Shown here: piece by piece, positions 54,601 through 63,853 of the stretch | Layout: each line of letters begins with the position of its first letter | Numbering within the stretch: the stretch's first letter is position 1 | Assembly (NCBI RefSeq): GCF_019160155.1 | Contig: NZ_JAFNIH010000002.1 | Span: forward strand, 1-64,000 | Length of the DNA stretch: 64,000 bases | Reading direction: 5' to 3' | DNA from: Pinisolibacter aquiterrae | GTDB taxonomy: Bacteria > Pseudomonadota > Alphaproteobacteria > Rhizobiales > Ancalomicrobiaceae | Notes under the pieces: generated by a model | Told to the model about the DNA's origin: nothing | Database searches by the model: none | The model's input: only the letters and a program-made list of their open reading frames with translations | Program-made: the position numbers and the translations under genes

Positions 54601-57600
54601 TTCGTGGTCGCGCCCTTCGCCCTCGCCTGGGCACTCGCCCCCGTCCTCGCCTTCCGGGTGAGCCTGCCGGCGCGGATCGACCGCGTACGCACCGCCTCCG
54701 ACGACGACGCCCGCGAACTCCGCCTGATCGCGCGGCGCACCTGGCGTTTCTTCGAGACCTTCGTGACGGCGGAAGGCCACATGCTGCCGCCGGACAATTT
54801 CCAGGAAGACCCCGATCCGGTCGTCGCCCGACGCACCTCACCGACCAATCTGGGGCTCTACCTGCTCTCCGCGCTCGCCGCCCGCGACTTCGGCTGGACC
54901 GGGCTGACGGAGACGGTCGAGCGGTTGGAAACCGCGGTCGCCGCCATGGCGAAGCTGCCGCGCCACCGTGGGCACTTCTACAACTGGTACGACACGCGCG
55001 ATCTCAGGGTGCTCGAGCCGGCCTATGTCTCGACCGTCGACAGCGGCAATCTCGCCGGCCATCTGATCGTCGTCGCCAACGCCTGCGAGGACTGGTGCGA
55101 CGGGAGCACCTCGCCCGATCTGCGTCGCGGCATCCTCGACCATCTCGCTCTGGTGCGTCGCGCCGCCGCTGCGTCGTCGATGGTCGACACCGAGCGTCGG
55201 TCCGCCTTCACCGGGGCCCTCGACGAGATGGAGTCCGAACTGCGGGGCGGCCGCGCCTTCGAGACGCTGCTTCCGACCCTGGCGCGGCTCGCCGCGAAGA
55301 CCGTGAAGGCCGCTCGCGACCTCACGCCGATGCCCACCGATCGCGATCCGACCGATCTGATCTGGTGGAGCGAGGCCCTGTACGCCGCGATCGAGGCGCA
55401 CGGCCGCGACCGCCGGCCCGACCCGACGCTGCCCGATCGGTTGCGCGCCCTGGCGGCGGCGACGCGGTCGATGGCCATGGCGATGGATTTCGAGTTCCTG
55501 CTCGATCCCGAACGCAGGCTGCTGTCGATCGGCTATTCGGTGAACGACCACAGCCTCGACCTCAACTGTTACGACCTGCTCGCCTCGGAAGCGCGCCTCG
55601 CCAGCCTGTTCGCGGTGGCCAAGGGCGACGTCGACACCAAGCACTGGTTCCGTCTCGGACGCGCGGCGACGCCGCTCGGCGCGGGGTCGGCGCTGATCTC
55701 GTGGTCGGGATCGATGTTCGAATATCTGATGCCGTCGCTGATCATGCGGGCGCCGGACGGCAGCCTGCTCGAACAGACCAATCGTCTGGTGGTGGCGCGC
55801 CAGGAGGCCTACGGCCGGATGCACGGTGTGCCCTGGGGCATCTCGGAATCCGCCTACAACGCCCGCGACATCGAATTCACCTATCAATATTCCAACTTCG
55901 GCGTCCCCGGCCTCGGGCTGAAGCGCGGTCTGTCGCAGAATCTGGTCATCGCCCCCTATGCGACCGGACTGGCGACCATGGTCGATCCCCACGCCGCGCG
56001 TCTGAACTACGCCCGGCTCGCCGAGATCGGCGGCGAGGGGCGCTACGGCTTCTACGAGGCGCTCGACTTCACGCCGTCGCGCCTGCCCGACGGCACGCGT
56101 GTCGTCGTCGTCCGCAACTTCATGGCCCATCACCAGGGCATGACCATCGTCGCCATCGCCGACGCCCTGCAGGGCGGCCGCATGCGGACCCGGTTCCATC
56201 GCGAGCCGATGATCCGCGCCTGCGACCTGCTGTTGCAAGAGCGCATGCCCCGCGACGTCGCCACGGCCCCGCCTCGCGCCGAGGAGATGAAGGCATCGGT
56301 TGCCGTGGGCATTTCCGCCGGCCCGACCGCCCGTCGCGTCTGGGCGCCGGGGGGGCGACCCGCGGTCACCCATCTCCTGTCGAACGGTCGTTACGCCGTG
56401 ATGCTGACCGCCACCGGAACCGGCTACAGCCGTTGGCGCGACGTCGCCGTGACGCGCTGGAGGGAGGACGCGACACACGACGACCAGGGCACCTTCATCT
56501 TCCTGCGCGACACCTCGAGCGGCAACGTCTGGTCGGCGGCGGCACAGCCCTGCGGCAACGACGCCGAAGACGACGAGGTGGTGTTCGGCGAGGATCACGC
56601 CGAGTTTCTCCACCGCGACGGCTCTCTGATCACCACCATGGACGTCCTCGTCTCCGGCGAGGACGACGGTGAGGTCCGGCGCATCTCGCTCGCCAATGCC
56701 GGACGCCGGACGCGCGAGATCGAGGTCACGTCCTATGCCGAGCTCGTCCTGACGAGCGTGGCGGCCGACGACGCCCACCCCGCCTTCGCCAAGATGTTCG
56801 TGGAAACCGAATACCTGCCGGACTACGGCGCCCTGGTGGCGACGCGCCGGCCGCGCTCGCCCGAAGAGACGCCGGTATGGGCCGCCCATTTCGCCGTCGT
56901 CGAAGGTGAGATCGCCGCCGATCCGCAATGGGAGAGCGATCGCGCCCGCTTCCGTGGTCGCTCGCGGCCGATCGCCGCCCCGGCGGTCGTCCTCGACGGT
57001 ACGGCGCTCTCCGGGACGGTCGGCACCGTGCTCGATCCGATCTTCTCGCTCCGGCGTCGCGTGAAGGTCCCGCCCGGCCGCGCCACCCGGATCGCCTTCT
57101 GGACGGTGGTGGCTTCGTCGCGCGACGAGGTGCTGGCTCTGATCGACACCCATCACGATCGCAGCGCCTTCGGCCGCGCCAAGACGCTCGCCTGGACCCA
57201 GGCTCAGGTGCAGCTGCGCCATCTCGACGTCGATCCGGCCGAGGCGGCCGACTTCCAGCGCCTCGCCGCGCCGATCCTCTATGCCGATCCGCGCTTCCGC
57301 GCCTCCTCCGAGGCGATCATCCGCGGCGCCGGACCGCAGTCGGGTCTGTGGCCGCAAGCCATCTCCGGCGATCTGCCGATCGTCCTCCTGCGTATCGACG
57401 ACGGCGAGGACATGCCTCGGGTCCGCCAATTGCTGCGCGCCCACGAATATTGGCGCATGAAGCGCCTCGCCGTCGACCTCGTCATCGTCAACGAGCACGC
57501 GCCGTCCTACGTGCAGGACCTCCAGATCGCGATCGAAACCGCCGTGCGCAGCAGCCAGTCGCGCCCGCGTCTCGGCGAAACGATCAAGGGTGGCTCCGTC

Positions 57601-60234
57601 TACGCCCTGCGCGCCGATCTGATGCGCGTCGAGGCTCGGGCCCTGCTCGAGGCGGTGGCGCGCGTGGTGCTGACCGCGCGCCGCGGGTCGGTCGCCGACC
57701 AACTCGCGCGTATCCTCGAGCCGCCGACGCCGACCGTCGCGACCCCACGCGTCTGGGCGACGACCACGGCACTCCATGCGCCGCCGCAGTTCCCCACCCC
57801 GGTCCTCGAATTCTTCAATGGCCTGGGTGGATTCGCCGAGGATGGGCGGGAATACGTGACCATTCTCGAAGCCGGCGTCACCACCCCCGCCCCGTGGATC
57901 AACGTCGTCGCCAACCCCGACTTCGGCTTTCAGGTGTCGACCGAAGGCAGTGGCTACACCTGGGCCGAGAACAGCCGCGAAAACCAGATCACGCAATGGT
58001 CGAACGATCCCGTCGCCGATCCCTCCGGCGAAGCGATCTACATCCGCGACGAGGAGACCGGCGAACTCATGAGCGCCACCGCTCGGCCGATCCGCGACCA
58101 GGGGACCTACGTCGCCCACCACGGTCGCGGCTACAGTCGCTTCGAACATCGGGTGAACGGCCTCGACCTCGATCTCGTGCACTACGTGCCGGTCGCCGAT
58201 CCCATCAAGATCACGCGCCTCACCTTGCGTAATCTCTCCGGTCGCGCCCGCCGGCTGTCGGTCACCGCCTATACCGAATGGGTGCTGGGAACCATGCGTG
58301 GGATGTCGGCGCCCTTCGTCACCACGGCGCTGGACACCGAGACCGGCGCGATCATGGTCCGCAATCCCTGGAGCATCGACTTCTCCGGCCGGGTCGCCTT
58401 CGCCGACCTGGCCGGCCGCCAGACCGCCTGGACCGCCGATCGCACCGAGTTTCTCGGCCGCGACGGCGATCCTGCCGCGCCCGCCGCTCTGGCGGGAAGC
58501 ACCCGCCCGATGAGCGGGCGCGTCGGGGCCGGCTTCGATCCTTGCGCCGCCCTGCAGTGCGACATCGAGATCGCCGCCGGCGAAACCGTCGAGGTGGTGT
58601 CGTTCATCGGCGAATGCGCCACCATCGAACAGGCGCGCGCCCTGATTCTGCGCTATCGCGCGATCGATCTCGACGGCGTGCTGGACGAGGTCCGCGCGCA
58701 TTGGGACGCCCTGCTCGGAACCGTCCGGGTGACGACACCGGACCGGGCGATGGACCTCATGCTCAATGGTTGGCTGCTCCAGCAGACGCTCGCCTGCCGC
58801 ATCTGGGCGCGTTCCGCCTTCCATCAGGCGAGCGGCGCCTACGGCTTCCGCGACCAGCTCCAGGACGGCATGGCGCTCTCCACCGCCCTGCCGGCCGAGA
58901 CCCGGCGCCATCTCCTGCGCGCCGCCGCCCGTCAGTTCGTCGAGGGCGACGTTCAACACTGGTGGATGCCGGCGACCGGCATCGGCGTGCGCACCCGCAT
59001 CTCCGACGATCGCGTGTGGCTCGGTTTTGCCGTCGCGACCTACGTCGCCGGCTCCGGCGACGTCGCGGTCCTCGACGAGGTCGTGCCGTTCCTGCAAGGC
59101 CCCCGTCTCGGCGAGGGCGATCACGACGCCTTCTTCCAACCGATGATCGCCGACGAGACCGCCACGCTCTACGAGCATTGCGCCCTCGGCATCGACCAGT
59201 GCATCGCGCTCTCCGGCGAGCACGGCCTACCGCTGATCGGCACCGGCGACTGGAACGACGGCATGAACCGGGTCGGCGAGGCGGGCCGCGGCGAGAGCGT
59301 CTGGCTCGGCTGGTTCCTGATCGCCACCATCGCCCGCCTCGCTCCTCTCGCCGAGACCCGCGGCGACCCGCGCGCGAGCCTCTGGCGGGCCCATGCCGCG
59401 ACGCTCGCCGCCACCATCGAGCGCGAAGCCTGGGACGGCGCCTGGTATCGGCGCGCCACCTACGACGACGGCACCTGGCTCGGCTCGAAGGACGGCGACG
59501 AATGCCGGATCGACTCGATCGCTCAATCCTGGGCCGTCTTGTCGGGCGCCGCCGACCCGGCCCGCGCCGCCACCGCGATGGCCTCGCTGGAAGAACATCT
59601 CGTCCGTCCCGACGACGGTCTCGCCCTGCTGTTCACCCCGCCGTTCGATGCGACGACGCACGATCCCGGCTATATCCGCGGCTATCCGCCGGGCCTGCGC
59701 GAGAACGGTGGTCAATACAGTCACGCCGCGATGTGGGCGATCCTCGCCCACGCCGCCCGCGGCGACGGCGACGCCGCCCATCGGCTCTTCGCCCTGGTCA
59801 ATCCGATCAATCATGCCCTGACGCCCGAGGCCGTCGCCCGTTATGCGGTCGAGCCCTATGTCGTCGCCGCCGACGTCTATTCGGTCGCCCCGCACGTCGG
59901 GCGCGGCGGCTGGACCTGGTACACCGGCTCGGCCGCCTGGATGTATCGCGCCGGCGTCGAGGGCATCCTCGGCATCCGCCGCGACGGCGCCCACCTCGTC
60001 GTGGCGCCTCGTCTGCCCGCCGACTGGCCGGGCTTTACCGCCACCGTGACGATCGGCGAGGCGCGCATCGACATTCGAGTCGTCAAGCCGGTGGGGCGTG
60101 CCGGCCCGATCACCGAGGCCCGGCTCGACGGCACGCCGATCGACCCGGACGAGACCGGCATTCGCGTCACTCTCACCCCCGGTCGGCAGGATCTGTCGAT
60201 CACCATGGCGCCGAGTTCGGCGGAGGTGGTCTGA
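51694..60234 (+). CDS. ndvB: NdvB-type cyclic beta-1,2-glucan synthase
   Basis: A 2846-residue inner-membrane enzyme, the usual NdvB/Cgs length. The N-terminal third carries the GT84 glycosyltransferase: hydrophobic helices near 420-470, ITLDADTRLPRDAAIRLIGK (near 632) and KRQHRWTRGDWQLLPW (near 780), then more helices (820-1010). The middle and C-terminal parts are GH94-type glucan phosphorylase repeats, with GTGDWNDGMNRVGEAGRGES near 2515 holding the catalytic acid. The enzyme makes, elongates, trims and cyclises periplasmic glucans from UDP-glucose, which matter for osmotic adaptation and host interaction in rhizobia. A partner export ATPase (NdvA) is not in the window. Confidence 0.97.
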   Translation: MLMITIFGHGFGRAGAGSPWNETFPVREEIFGIERLEQHAASLAAAQPITSRPASVLSLRARLDDNAVVLLAAYRASAAEIEGGRSVVPAAEWLLDNYHLVEEQIREIRDDLPAGYYRQLPKLAEGPFVGYPRVFGLAWAFVSHTDSHFDPETLRRFVVAYQRVQPLSIGELWAVAITLRIVLIENLRRLTDQISVGRAARADADALADRLQKVGDARSALEADISARSHGPLTEVFAGQLAKRLRDLDPRTMPALDWLEERLGRQGMTTAEAVRRSQQRQGASNVTVRNVITSMRLISDIDWADLFESVSLVDARLRETSAFAAMDFPTRNLYRGAIEQLARRSPVSELEVVDRAVAAATVAAATAVDPIEAARVGDPGYHLIGKGRRALESDLKFRPPLRLRIGRLDTRLGIGGYVGTLAFVTTALLAAALWTLAGSDLGIGWFVVLAVVGFVPASELATTLVDRIVTWSFGPVALPGLALTEGVPTPLRTLVVVPTLLTGTVDLVEQIERLEIHHLSGIGGDLAFALLTDGLDADRETIEGDDELLETARQAIDALNRRHGPAPSGDRFLLLHRRRVFDAAEGVWMGWERKRGKLHELNRLLRGASDTTYLPRPDGGPLVPSDVRHVITLDADTRLPRDAAIRLIGKMAHPLNRPRFDPEVRRVVEGYGILQPRVTPSLPFDHEGSAYQKVTSGPGGMDPYAAAVSDVYQDLFGEGSYTGKGIYDVDAFEAALAGRVPDDTLLSHDLFEGVFARAGLASDVEVVEEAPSRYDVSAKRQHRWTRGDWQLLPWILGSKRGAAAVPLVGRWKMIDNLRRSLLAPFTLAALVATWMLPSPAAARGSLLVVAGIALTAIFPLLFSVIPARSGIRLANHLRALGGDLRLAAARIGLAVAFLGDRAWRMGDAVGRTLVRVYATRRHLLEWTTAAQSHGSPRPGVAGFYGRMAGGTALGLALAVVAVAVRPSSWFVVAPFALAWALAPVLAFRVSLPARIDRVRTASDDDARELRLIARRTWRFFETFVTAEGHMLPPDNFQEDPDPVVARRTSPTNLGLYLLSALAARDFGWTGLTETVERLETAVAAMAKLPRHRGHFYNWYDTRDLRVLEPAYVSTVDSGNLAGHLIVVANACEDWCDGSTSPDLRRGILDHLALVRRAAAASSMVDTERRSAFTGALDEMESELRGGRAFETLLPTLARLAAKTVKAARDLTPMPTDRDPTDLIWWSEALYAAIEAHGRDRRPDPTLPDRLRALAAATRSMAMAMDFEFLLDPERRLLSIGYSVNDHSLDLNCYDLLASEARLASLFAVAKGDVDTKHWFRLGRAATPLGAGSALISWSGSMFEYLMPSLIMRAPDGSLLEQTNRLVVARQEAYGRMHGVPWGISESAYNARDIEFTYQYSNFGVPGLGLKRGLSQNLVIAPYATGLATMVDPHAARLNYARLAEIGGEGRYGFYEALDFTPSRLPDGTRVVVVRNFMAHHQGMTIVAIADALQGGRMRTRFHREPMIRACDLLLQERMPRDVATAPPRAEEMKASVAVGISAGPTARRVWAPGGRPAVTHLLSNGRYAVMLTATGTGYSRWRDVAVTRWREDATHDDQGTFIFLRDTSSGNVWSAAAQPCGNDAEDDEVVFGEDHAEFLHRDGSLITTMDVLVSGEDDGEVRRISLANAGRRTREIEVTSYAELVLTSVAADDAHPAFAKMFVETEYLPDYGALVATRRPRSPEETPVWAAHFAVVEGEIAADPQWESDRARFRGRSRPIAAPAVVLDGTALSGTVGTVLDPIFSLRRRVKVPPGRATRIAFWTVVASSRDEVLALIDTHHDRSAFGRAKTLAWTQAQVQLRHLDVDPAEAADFQRLAAPILYADPRFRASSEAIIRGAGPQSGLWPQAISGDLPIVLLRIDDGEDMPRVRQLLRAHEYWRMKRLAVDLVIVNEHAPSYVQDLQIAIETAVRSSQSRPRLGETIKGGSVYALRADLMRVEARALLEAVARVVLTARRGSVADQLARILEPPTPTVATPRVWATTTALHAPPQFPTPVLEFFNGLGGFAEDGREYVTILEAGVTTPAPWINVVANPDFGFQVSTEGSGYTWAENSRENQITQWSNDPVADPSGEAIYIRDEETGELMSATARPIRDQGTYVAHHGRGYSRFEHRVNGLDLDLVHYVPVADPIKITRLTLRNLSGRARRLSVTAYTEWVLGTMRGMSAPFVTTALDTETGAIMVRNPWSIDFSGRVAFADLAGRQTAWTADRTEFLGRDGDPAAPAALAGSTRPMSGRVGAGFDPCAALQCDIEIAAGETVEVVSFIGECATIEQARALILRYRAIDLDGVLDEVRAHWDALLGTVRVTTPDRAMDLMLNGWLLQQTLACRIWARSAFHQASGAYGFRDQLQDGMALSTALPAETRRHLLRAAARQFVEGDVQHWWMPATGIGVRTRISDDRVWLGFAVATYVAGSGDVAVLDEVVPFLQGPRLGEGDHDAFFQPMIADETATLYEHCALGIDQCIALSGEHGLPLIGTGDWNDGMNRVGEAGRGESVWLGWFLIATIARLAPLAETRGDPRASLWRAHAATLAATIEREAWDGAWYRRATYDDGTWLGSKDGDECRIDSIAQSWAVLSGAADPARAATAMASLEEHLVRPDDGLALLFTPPFDATTHDPGYIRGYPPGLRENGGQYSHAAMWAILAHAARGDGDAAHRLFALVNPINHALTPEAVARYAVEPYVVAADVYSVAPHVGRGGWTWYTGSAAWMYRAGVEGILGIRRDGAHLVVAPRLPADWPGFTATVTIGEARIDIRVVKPVGRAGPITEARLDGTPIDPDETGIRVTLTPGRQDLSITMAPSSAEVV

Positions 60235-60441
60235 GCCGAGCTCGAACGGCATCGCCGATCCGCGTGAAGAGGGGTGACGTCGGACCCGTTTCGACGAACT
60301 CACTCGCTTCTTCTGGCCCGGCCGTGATCTCCGTCATCGTCCCAATCCGGCATTCGACCACGGGCGCTCGTCGCCCGGTTCCTCGAGATGCGCCGAGGGG
60401 CGCATTCCCTCGGAGCAAGAAGGCGTTCAAGGCCTGCATCC

Positions 60442-60899
60442 TCACTCCCGATAGGCCCCCGGCGGCACCAAGTCCCTGTCGACGAGCACGTCGAACCGCG
60501 ACCCCGGCCGGATCTCGAGCATCGGCTGGATATCGAGGGTCTCGGTCGAGAGCCGCGCCATGACCTCGCCGTCGGCGCGATCGACGACGAAGGCGAGTGG
60601 AACCGCCCTCCCCTCGCCTCCTGCACCGATCGCATAACCCTTGGCGCGGAACGAGGCCTCCAACGCGGCGCGGAAGGGCGACCCGTCGGCGGGAAGCATG
60701 ATCGTGCCGCTGGCGGGACCGATGTCCTTGCCGAATTGCTCGACGAGATCCGCGGCGATCGCTTCGGCGACCGGCGGGGCATTTCAGAGGCGGCGGCGCT
60801 GGCGATCAGGCGATCGGTGCCGAGCGTCTGACAGGCGGCGAGACGACCGGCGACGGCGAGCACCGGCAACAGCCGGAGGCGCTTCTCGGAACCGGCCAT
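60442..60899 (-). pseudogene. trbH: Broken trbH, conjugal-transfer lipoprotein
   Basis: ATG 60899 begins [20 protein letters not shown] with a lipobox ending in AACQTLG. The frame breaks near 60780: the next frame, entered just after a TGA, reads [40 protein letters not shown] and on to a stop at 60442. This matches TrbH of Ti-type plasmids. A single-base shift separates the halves. Confidence 0.72.
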
Positions 60900-61395
60900 G
60901 ATCACCCCTCCCCTCGCGATCGTGATCTTCTGCTGACTCCAGCCGACCCCGAAGACGAGGATCGCCCGGCCGACGAGGTGATCGACGCTCATCAGGTCGT
61001 CCTTGATCCGGGAGTTGGCGATGCGGTTCTCACCGCCGGAGACGACGAAGAGGACCGGCGTCTCGGTCGAGGCCATGGCTTCGGGGAACTGGATGGAGGT
61101 CTTCACCCGATCGGAACAGACCCGGGTCGGCCGCCAAGGCGCGCTGCCACTCATCGAATAGCCGAAGTCGAGGCGCTCGGCCGGACCGCTGGTGCCGGGC
61201 GGCACCGAGGCCTCCATCCGCGCGTTGACCGCCGCGAGCTTGGCGTCGACGTCCTCCGGATAGGCGAAGCCGACGCGGGCCACGTACTCGGTCGGATGTG
61301 AGCGGAGCTTCAGGTGATAGGGTCGTCTCGATGTGGTGACGACTATCGAGGTGACGAGATCGGGTTCGGCCGGCTTGTTGACCACCAGATGGACG
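60900..61395 (-). pseudogene. trbG: Truncated trbG, fused in frame to trbD
   Basis: The frame contains [60 protein letters not shown] and [10 protein letters not shown], the C-terminal two thirds of TrbG (VirB9-like channel protein). The N-terminal signal and start are gone; the sequence runs directly from TrbD, so trbE, trbJ, trbK, trbL and trbF have been deleted. The normal stop is bypassed and the frame runs on into trbH. Confidence 0.72.
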
Positions 61396-61606
61396 GCCTT
61401 GGCCTTCATTCGGAGCGCCCCGAGGACGACGATCCAGATCGCCACGCCGATGACCGCGGCCAACCAATCGAGGAGGACGAAGATCAGGATCACGGGAGCG
61501 AGGCCGGTGACGAGAACCAGTTCGCGGCGGCTCCCATCAAGAGGTTCGGCCGCGACAGGGCCCGATGGATCCGGGTGCGCTCGAGCGGGGAAGGGGCGTC
61601 GGCCAT
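61396..61606 (-). pseudogene. trbD: Frameshifted trbD, joined to trbG by deletion
   Basis: ATG 61606 starts [20 protein letters not shown], the TrbD (VirB3-like) N-terminus. After LLMGA the frame breaks near 61530; another frame carries on with [20 protein letters not shown] and [20 protein letters not shown]. The usual C-terminal tail is replaced by TrbG sequence. Upstream trbB and trbC are absent. Confidence 0.72.
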
Positions 61607-61689
61607 CGGTCCCCTCCCCTCGCCCATCGGTCGAGAGACCGATCGAAGCGCCGGTCGCACCGAAGAGCGCGACCGGCGGATCGAGAAGG

Positions 61690-62210
61690 CCGGCCCAGCC
61701 ACGACCGGCGGCGGCAACCCCTCGAACCGATGGCCGCCGACCGGCAGTTCTCCCGAGACGAGCGGTCGGTCGATATCGACTTCCTGACCGAGTGCATGGG
61801 CAGCGCTGCCGATGACGATCTCGGCGGCGCTCGCCGACATGCGCCGATCGCCCGCATCCCCTCCCCCAGCCGCTCGACGAAGAGCCGGTCATCGGGATCG
61901 AACATCCCCTCGACGACGGTCGCTTCGATCATCCGCGCGTGCGCGTGCGCCTCGAACCGGCCGGGCGCGAGCACCTGCGGGAACGTGTGCGCCGACATGT
62001 TGGGACCGAGCCGATCGCTGTTCCCCGAGCGTCCATCGCCAGGACGTAAGTCGGGCCGACGTCGTCGTGGCCGTCGACCTCCCTGCCCTCCTCCACCGCG
62101 ACGTCCCAACCGAGCCGACCGGCGAAAACCCGTGCCCGGAGACGGAACATCTGGTCGAGGAGATCTGCCGCTCGACCGTACTCGCCCCGCTCGATCTCTA
62201 CTGCCCGCAT
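61690..62210 (-). pseudogene. traI: Broken traI/luxI-type autoinducer synthase
   Basis: ATG 62210 gives RAVEIERGEYGRAADLLDQM, then FRLRARVFAGRLGWDVAVEE and DDVGPTYVLAMDARGTAIGS, the N-terminal half of LuxI/TraI acyl-homoserine-lactone synthases (R-RVF-RLGWDV, with the conserved E and D). A second frame from about 62010 holds RLGPNMSAHTFPQVLAPGRF and [17 protein letters not shown] third frame ([20 protein letters not shown]) may be the C-terminus. At least two frameshifts make it non-functional. It lies where traI lies in Ti-type plasmids, divergent from repA. Confidence 0.7.
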
Positions 62211-62415
62211 CGCGCACTCCTCGATCTCGTCGAACGAGGTCGAGGTGAACACGAACGATGCGCGCCGTCGGACCGGCGAATTTGAAGGGGGTGAGATGAG
62301 ACGATTCGAGAGATCGATGACGATGCGGGGAGTTTCGCGAATACTCGCGTCGATCGATGGTTGGTTTCCCCGTCATACTCGACGGGTTCGATCAATCAAG
62401 GAATCGGGCGATACT

Positions 62416-62578
62416 CGGCGCCAACTTGCGGAACTGGCGCACAGAATCGGGAATCCGATTCGACGTCGCCAGCGAGTGCGGGGTGTCGGTAAGTTTTCGT
62501 TAACCATTAAGTCCTTGCCTGCCCATGAGAATCGCACATACTGGCGCCAACACGGCCAGATCCTCGTTTCTGGCGCCA
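62416..62578. repeat. TGGCGCCA repeats and a perfect dyad upstream of repA
   Basis: TGGCGCCA occurs exactly at 62542-62549 and 62571-62578; related CGGCGCCA and TGGCGCAC lie at 62416 and 62435. GAATCGG-GAAT-CCGATTC (62444-62461) is a perfect seven-base inverted repeat. All are in the 392-base divergent gap (62211-62602) before repA, where RepA/RepB autorepression and origin-linked sites occur in repABC replicons. No tra box was seen. Confidence 0.5.
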
Positions 62579-62602
62579 TTTTCTCGACAGGTGGAAGGCG
62601 AC

Positions 62603-63790
62603 ATGCTCCCGCTCCCCTCATTCGAATTCGACGACAAGATCCTGATGCAGGGGGCGGAAATCTCCCGCAAGTTGGATCAGTTGCGTCAGGAGAAATTCCC
62701 CCCGGATGCCAAGAAGAAGCTTCGCCTGTTCGCCATGGCGGAGGTCGCCCACTATCTCGGGGTCAGCCCGAACAATCTGAAGCGTCTTCACCTCGAAGGC
62801 AAAGGGCCTGAACCCCAGATCGCTTCCGGCGGTCGTAGGTTCTACACGGCCGAGCAGATGGCGGAATTGCGCGACTATCTCGACAAGAACGGTCGCTCGG
62901 ACGCCAAGAAATACGTCCCCTGGCGCAAGCCGGGTGAGAAGCTGCAGGTCGTCGCGGTCGTCAACTTCAAGGGCGGCTCCGGCAAGACGACGACGACGGC
63001 TCACTTGGCGCAACATCTCGCGCTGACCGGCCATCGCGTCCTGATGGTCGATCTCGATCCGCAGGCGTCGCTCTCGGCGCTGCACGGGTTCCAGCCCGAG
63101 CTCGATCGCAACCCTTCGCTCTACGACGCCATCCGTTACGACGGTGCGCGCAAGCCGATCTCCGAGATCATCCTGCCGACCAACTTTCCGTCGCTCGACA
63201 TCATTCCGGCCAATCTCGAACTTCAGGAATACGAATACGACACGCCTCTCGCCATGCAGGGCAACGGGGAAGGCCGGCGCTTCTTCACGCGCTTCGGTGC
63301 CGCCCTCGCGGAGGTGGACGACCGCTACGACGTGGTCTTGATCGATTGCCCGCCGCAGCTCGGCTACCTGACCCTGACCGCGCTGACGGCGGCGACCTCC
63401 GTCCTCATCACGGTTCATCCGCAGATGCTGGACCTCATGTCGATGAGCCAGTTTCTGCTGATGCTCGGCAACATCGTCAAGACCATCCGCAAGGCGGGTG
63501 CCGAGGTGAAGATGGATTGGCTGCGCTATCTCATCACCCGCTACGAGCCGACCGATGTGCCGCAGGCCCAGATGCTGGGGTTCATGCACTCCATGCTCGC
63601 TGGCGAGATCCTGAAGCATCCGATGCTGAAGTCGACGGCGATCTCGGACGCCGGTCTGACCAAGCAGTCCCTCTACGAGGTAGAGCGGTCGAACTTCAAC
63701 CGAGACACCTACGATCGCGCCATCGAATGCATGGATGCGGTCAATTTCGAGGTTCAAGGCCTCATTCACCAGGCTTGGGGGAGGCTGTGA
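62603..63790 (+). CDS. repA: RepA, plasmid-partition ATPase of the repABC type
   Basis: A 395-residue ParA-like protein. An N-terminal helix-turn-helix (FAMAEVAHYLGVSPNNLKRL) serves autorepression. The deviant Walker A box is VVNFKGGSGKTTTTAHLAQ (near 122); DLDPQASLSALHGF and VVLIDCPPQLGYL complete the nucleotide site. Length and order (repA-repB, with repC expected beyond the window) define the repABC family, which is confined to alphaproteobacteria. The start is ATG 62603 with AAGG upstream; an upstream ATG at 62525 runs through the repeats. It segregates the replicon together with RepB at parS. Confidence 0.96.
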   Translation: MLPLPSFEFDDKILMQGAEISRKLDQLRQEKFPPDAKKKLRLFAMAEVAHYLGVSPNNLKRLHLEGKGPEPQIASGGRRFYTAEQMAELRDYLDKNGRSDAKKYVPWRKPGEKLQVVAVVNFKGGSGKTTTTAHLAQHLALTGHRVLMVDLDPQASLSALHGFQPELDRNPSLYDAIRYDGARKPISEIILPTNFPSLDIIPANLELQEYEYDTPLAMQGNGEGRRFFTRFGAALAEVDDRYDVVLIDCPPQLGYLTLTALTAATSVLITVHPQMLDLMSMSQFLLMLGNIVKTIRKAGAEVKMDWLRYLITRYEPTDVPQAQMLGFMHSMLAGEILKHPMLKSTAISDAGLTKQSLYEVERSNFNRDTYDRAIECMDAVNFEVQGLIHQAWGRL

Positions 63791-63791
63791 C

Positions 63792-63807
63792 GTTGACGGC
63801 CGTCAAA
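63792..63807. other. parS-like centromere site between repA and repB
   Basis: GTTGACGGCCGTCAAA matches the repABC parS pattern GTTNNCNGCNGNNAAC at nine of ten fixed bases; its inner 14 bases are a perfect palindrome. It starts just after the repA stop codon and 47 bases before repB, one of the known parS locations in this family. RepB would bind here. Confidence 0.65.
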
Positions 63808-63853
63808 AGAGGGGAAACCCCCTGCCCTTTCAATCAGATGCAGGTCTGACGCC

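Noticed and set aside
54838-59223. 1461-residue minus-strand frame inside ndvB
   Set aside because: Antisense shadow of a fully conserved NdvB; composition is typical of antisense high-GC frames.
62211-62602. TraR tra box between traI and repA
   Set aside because: No ATGTGCAGATCTGCACAT-like dyad could be found, in keeping with decay of the traI-trb system.
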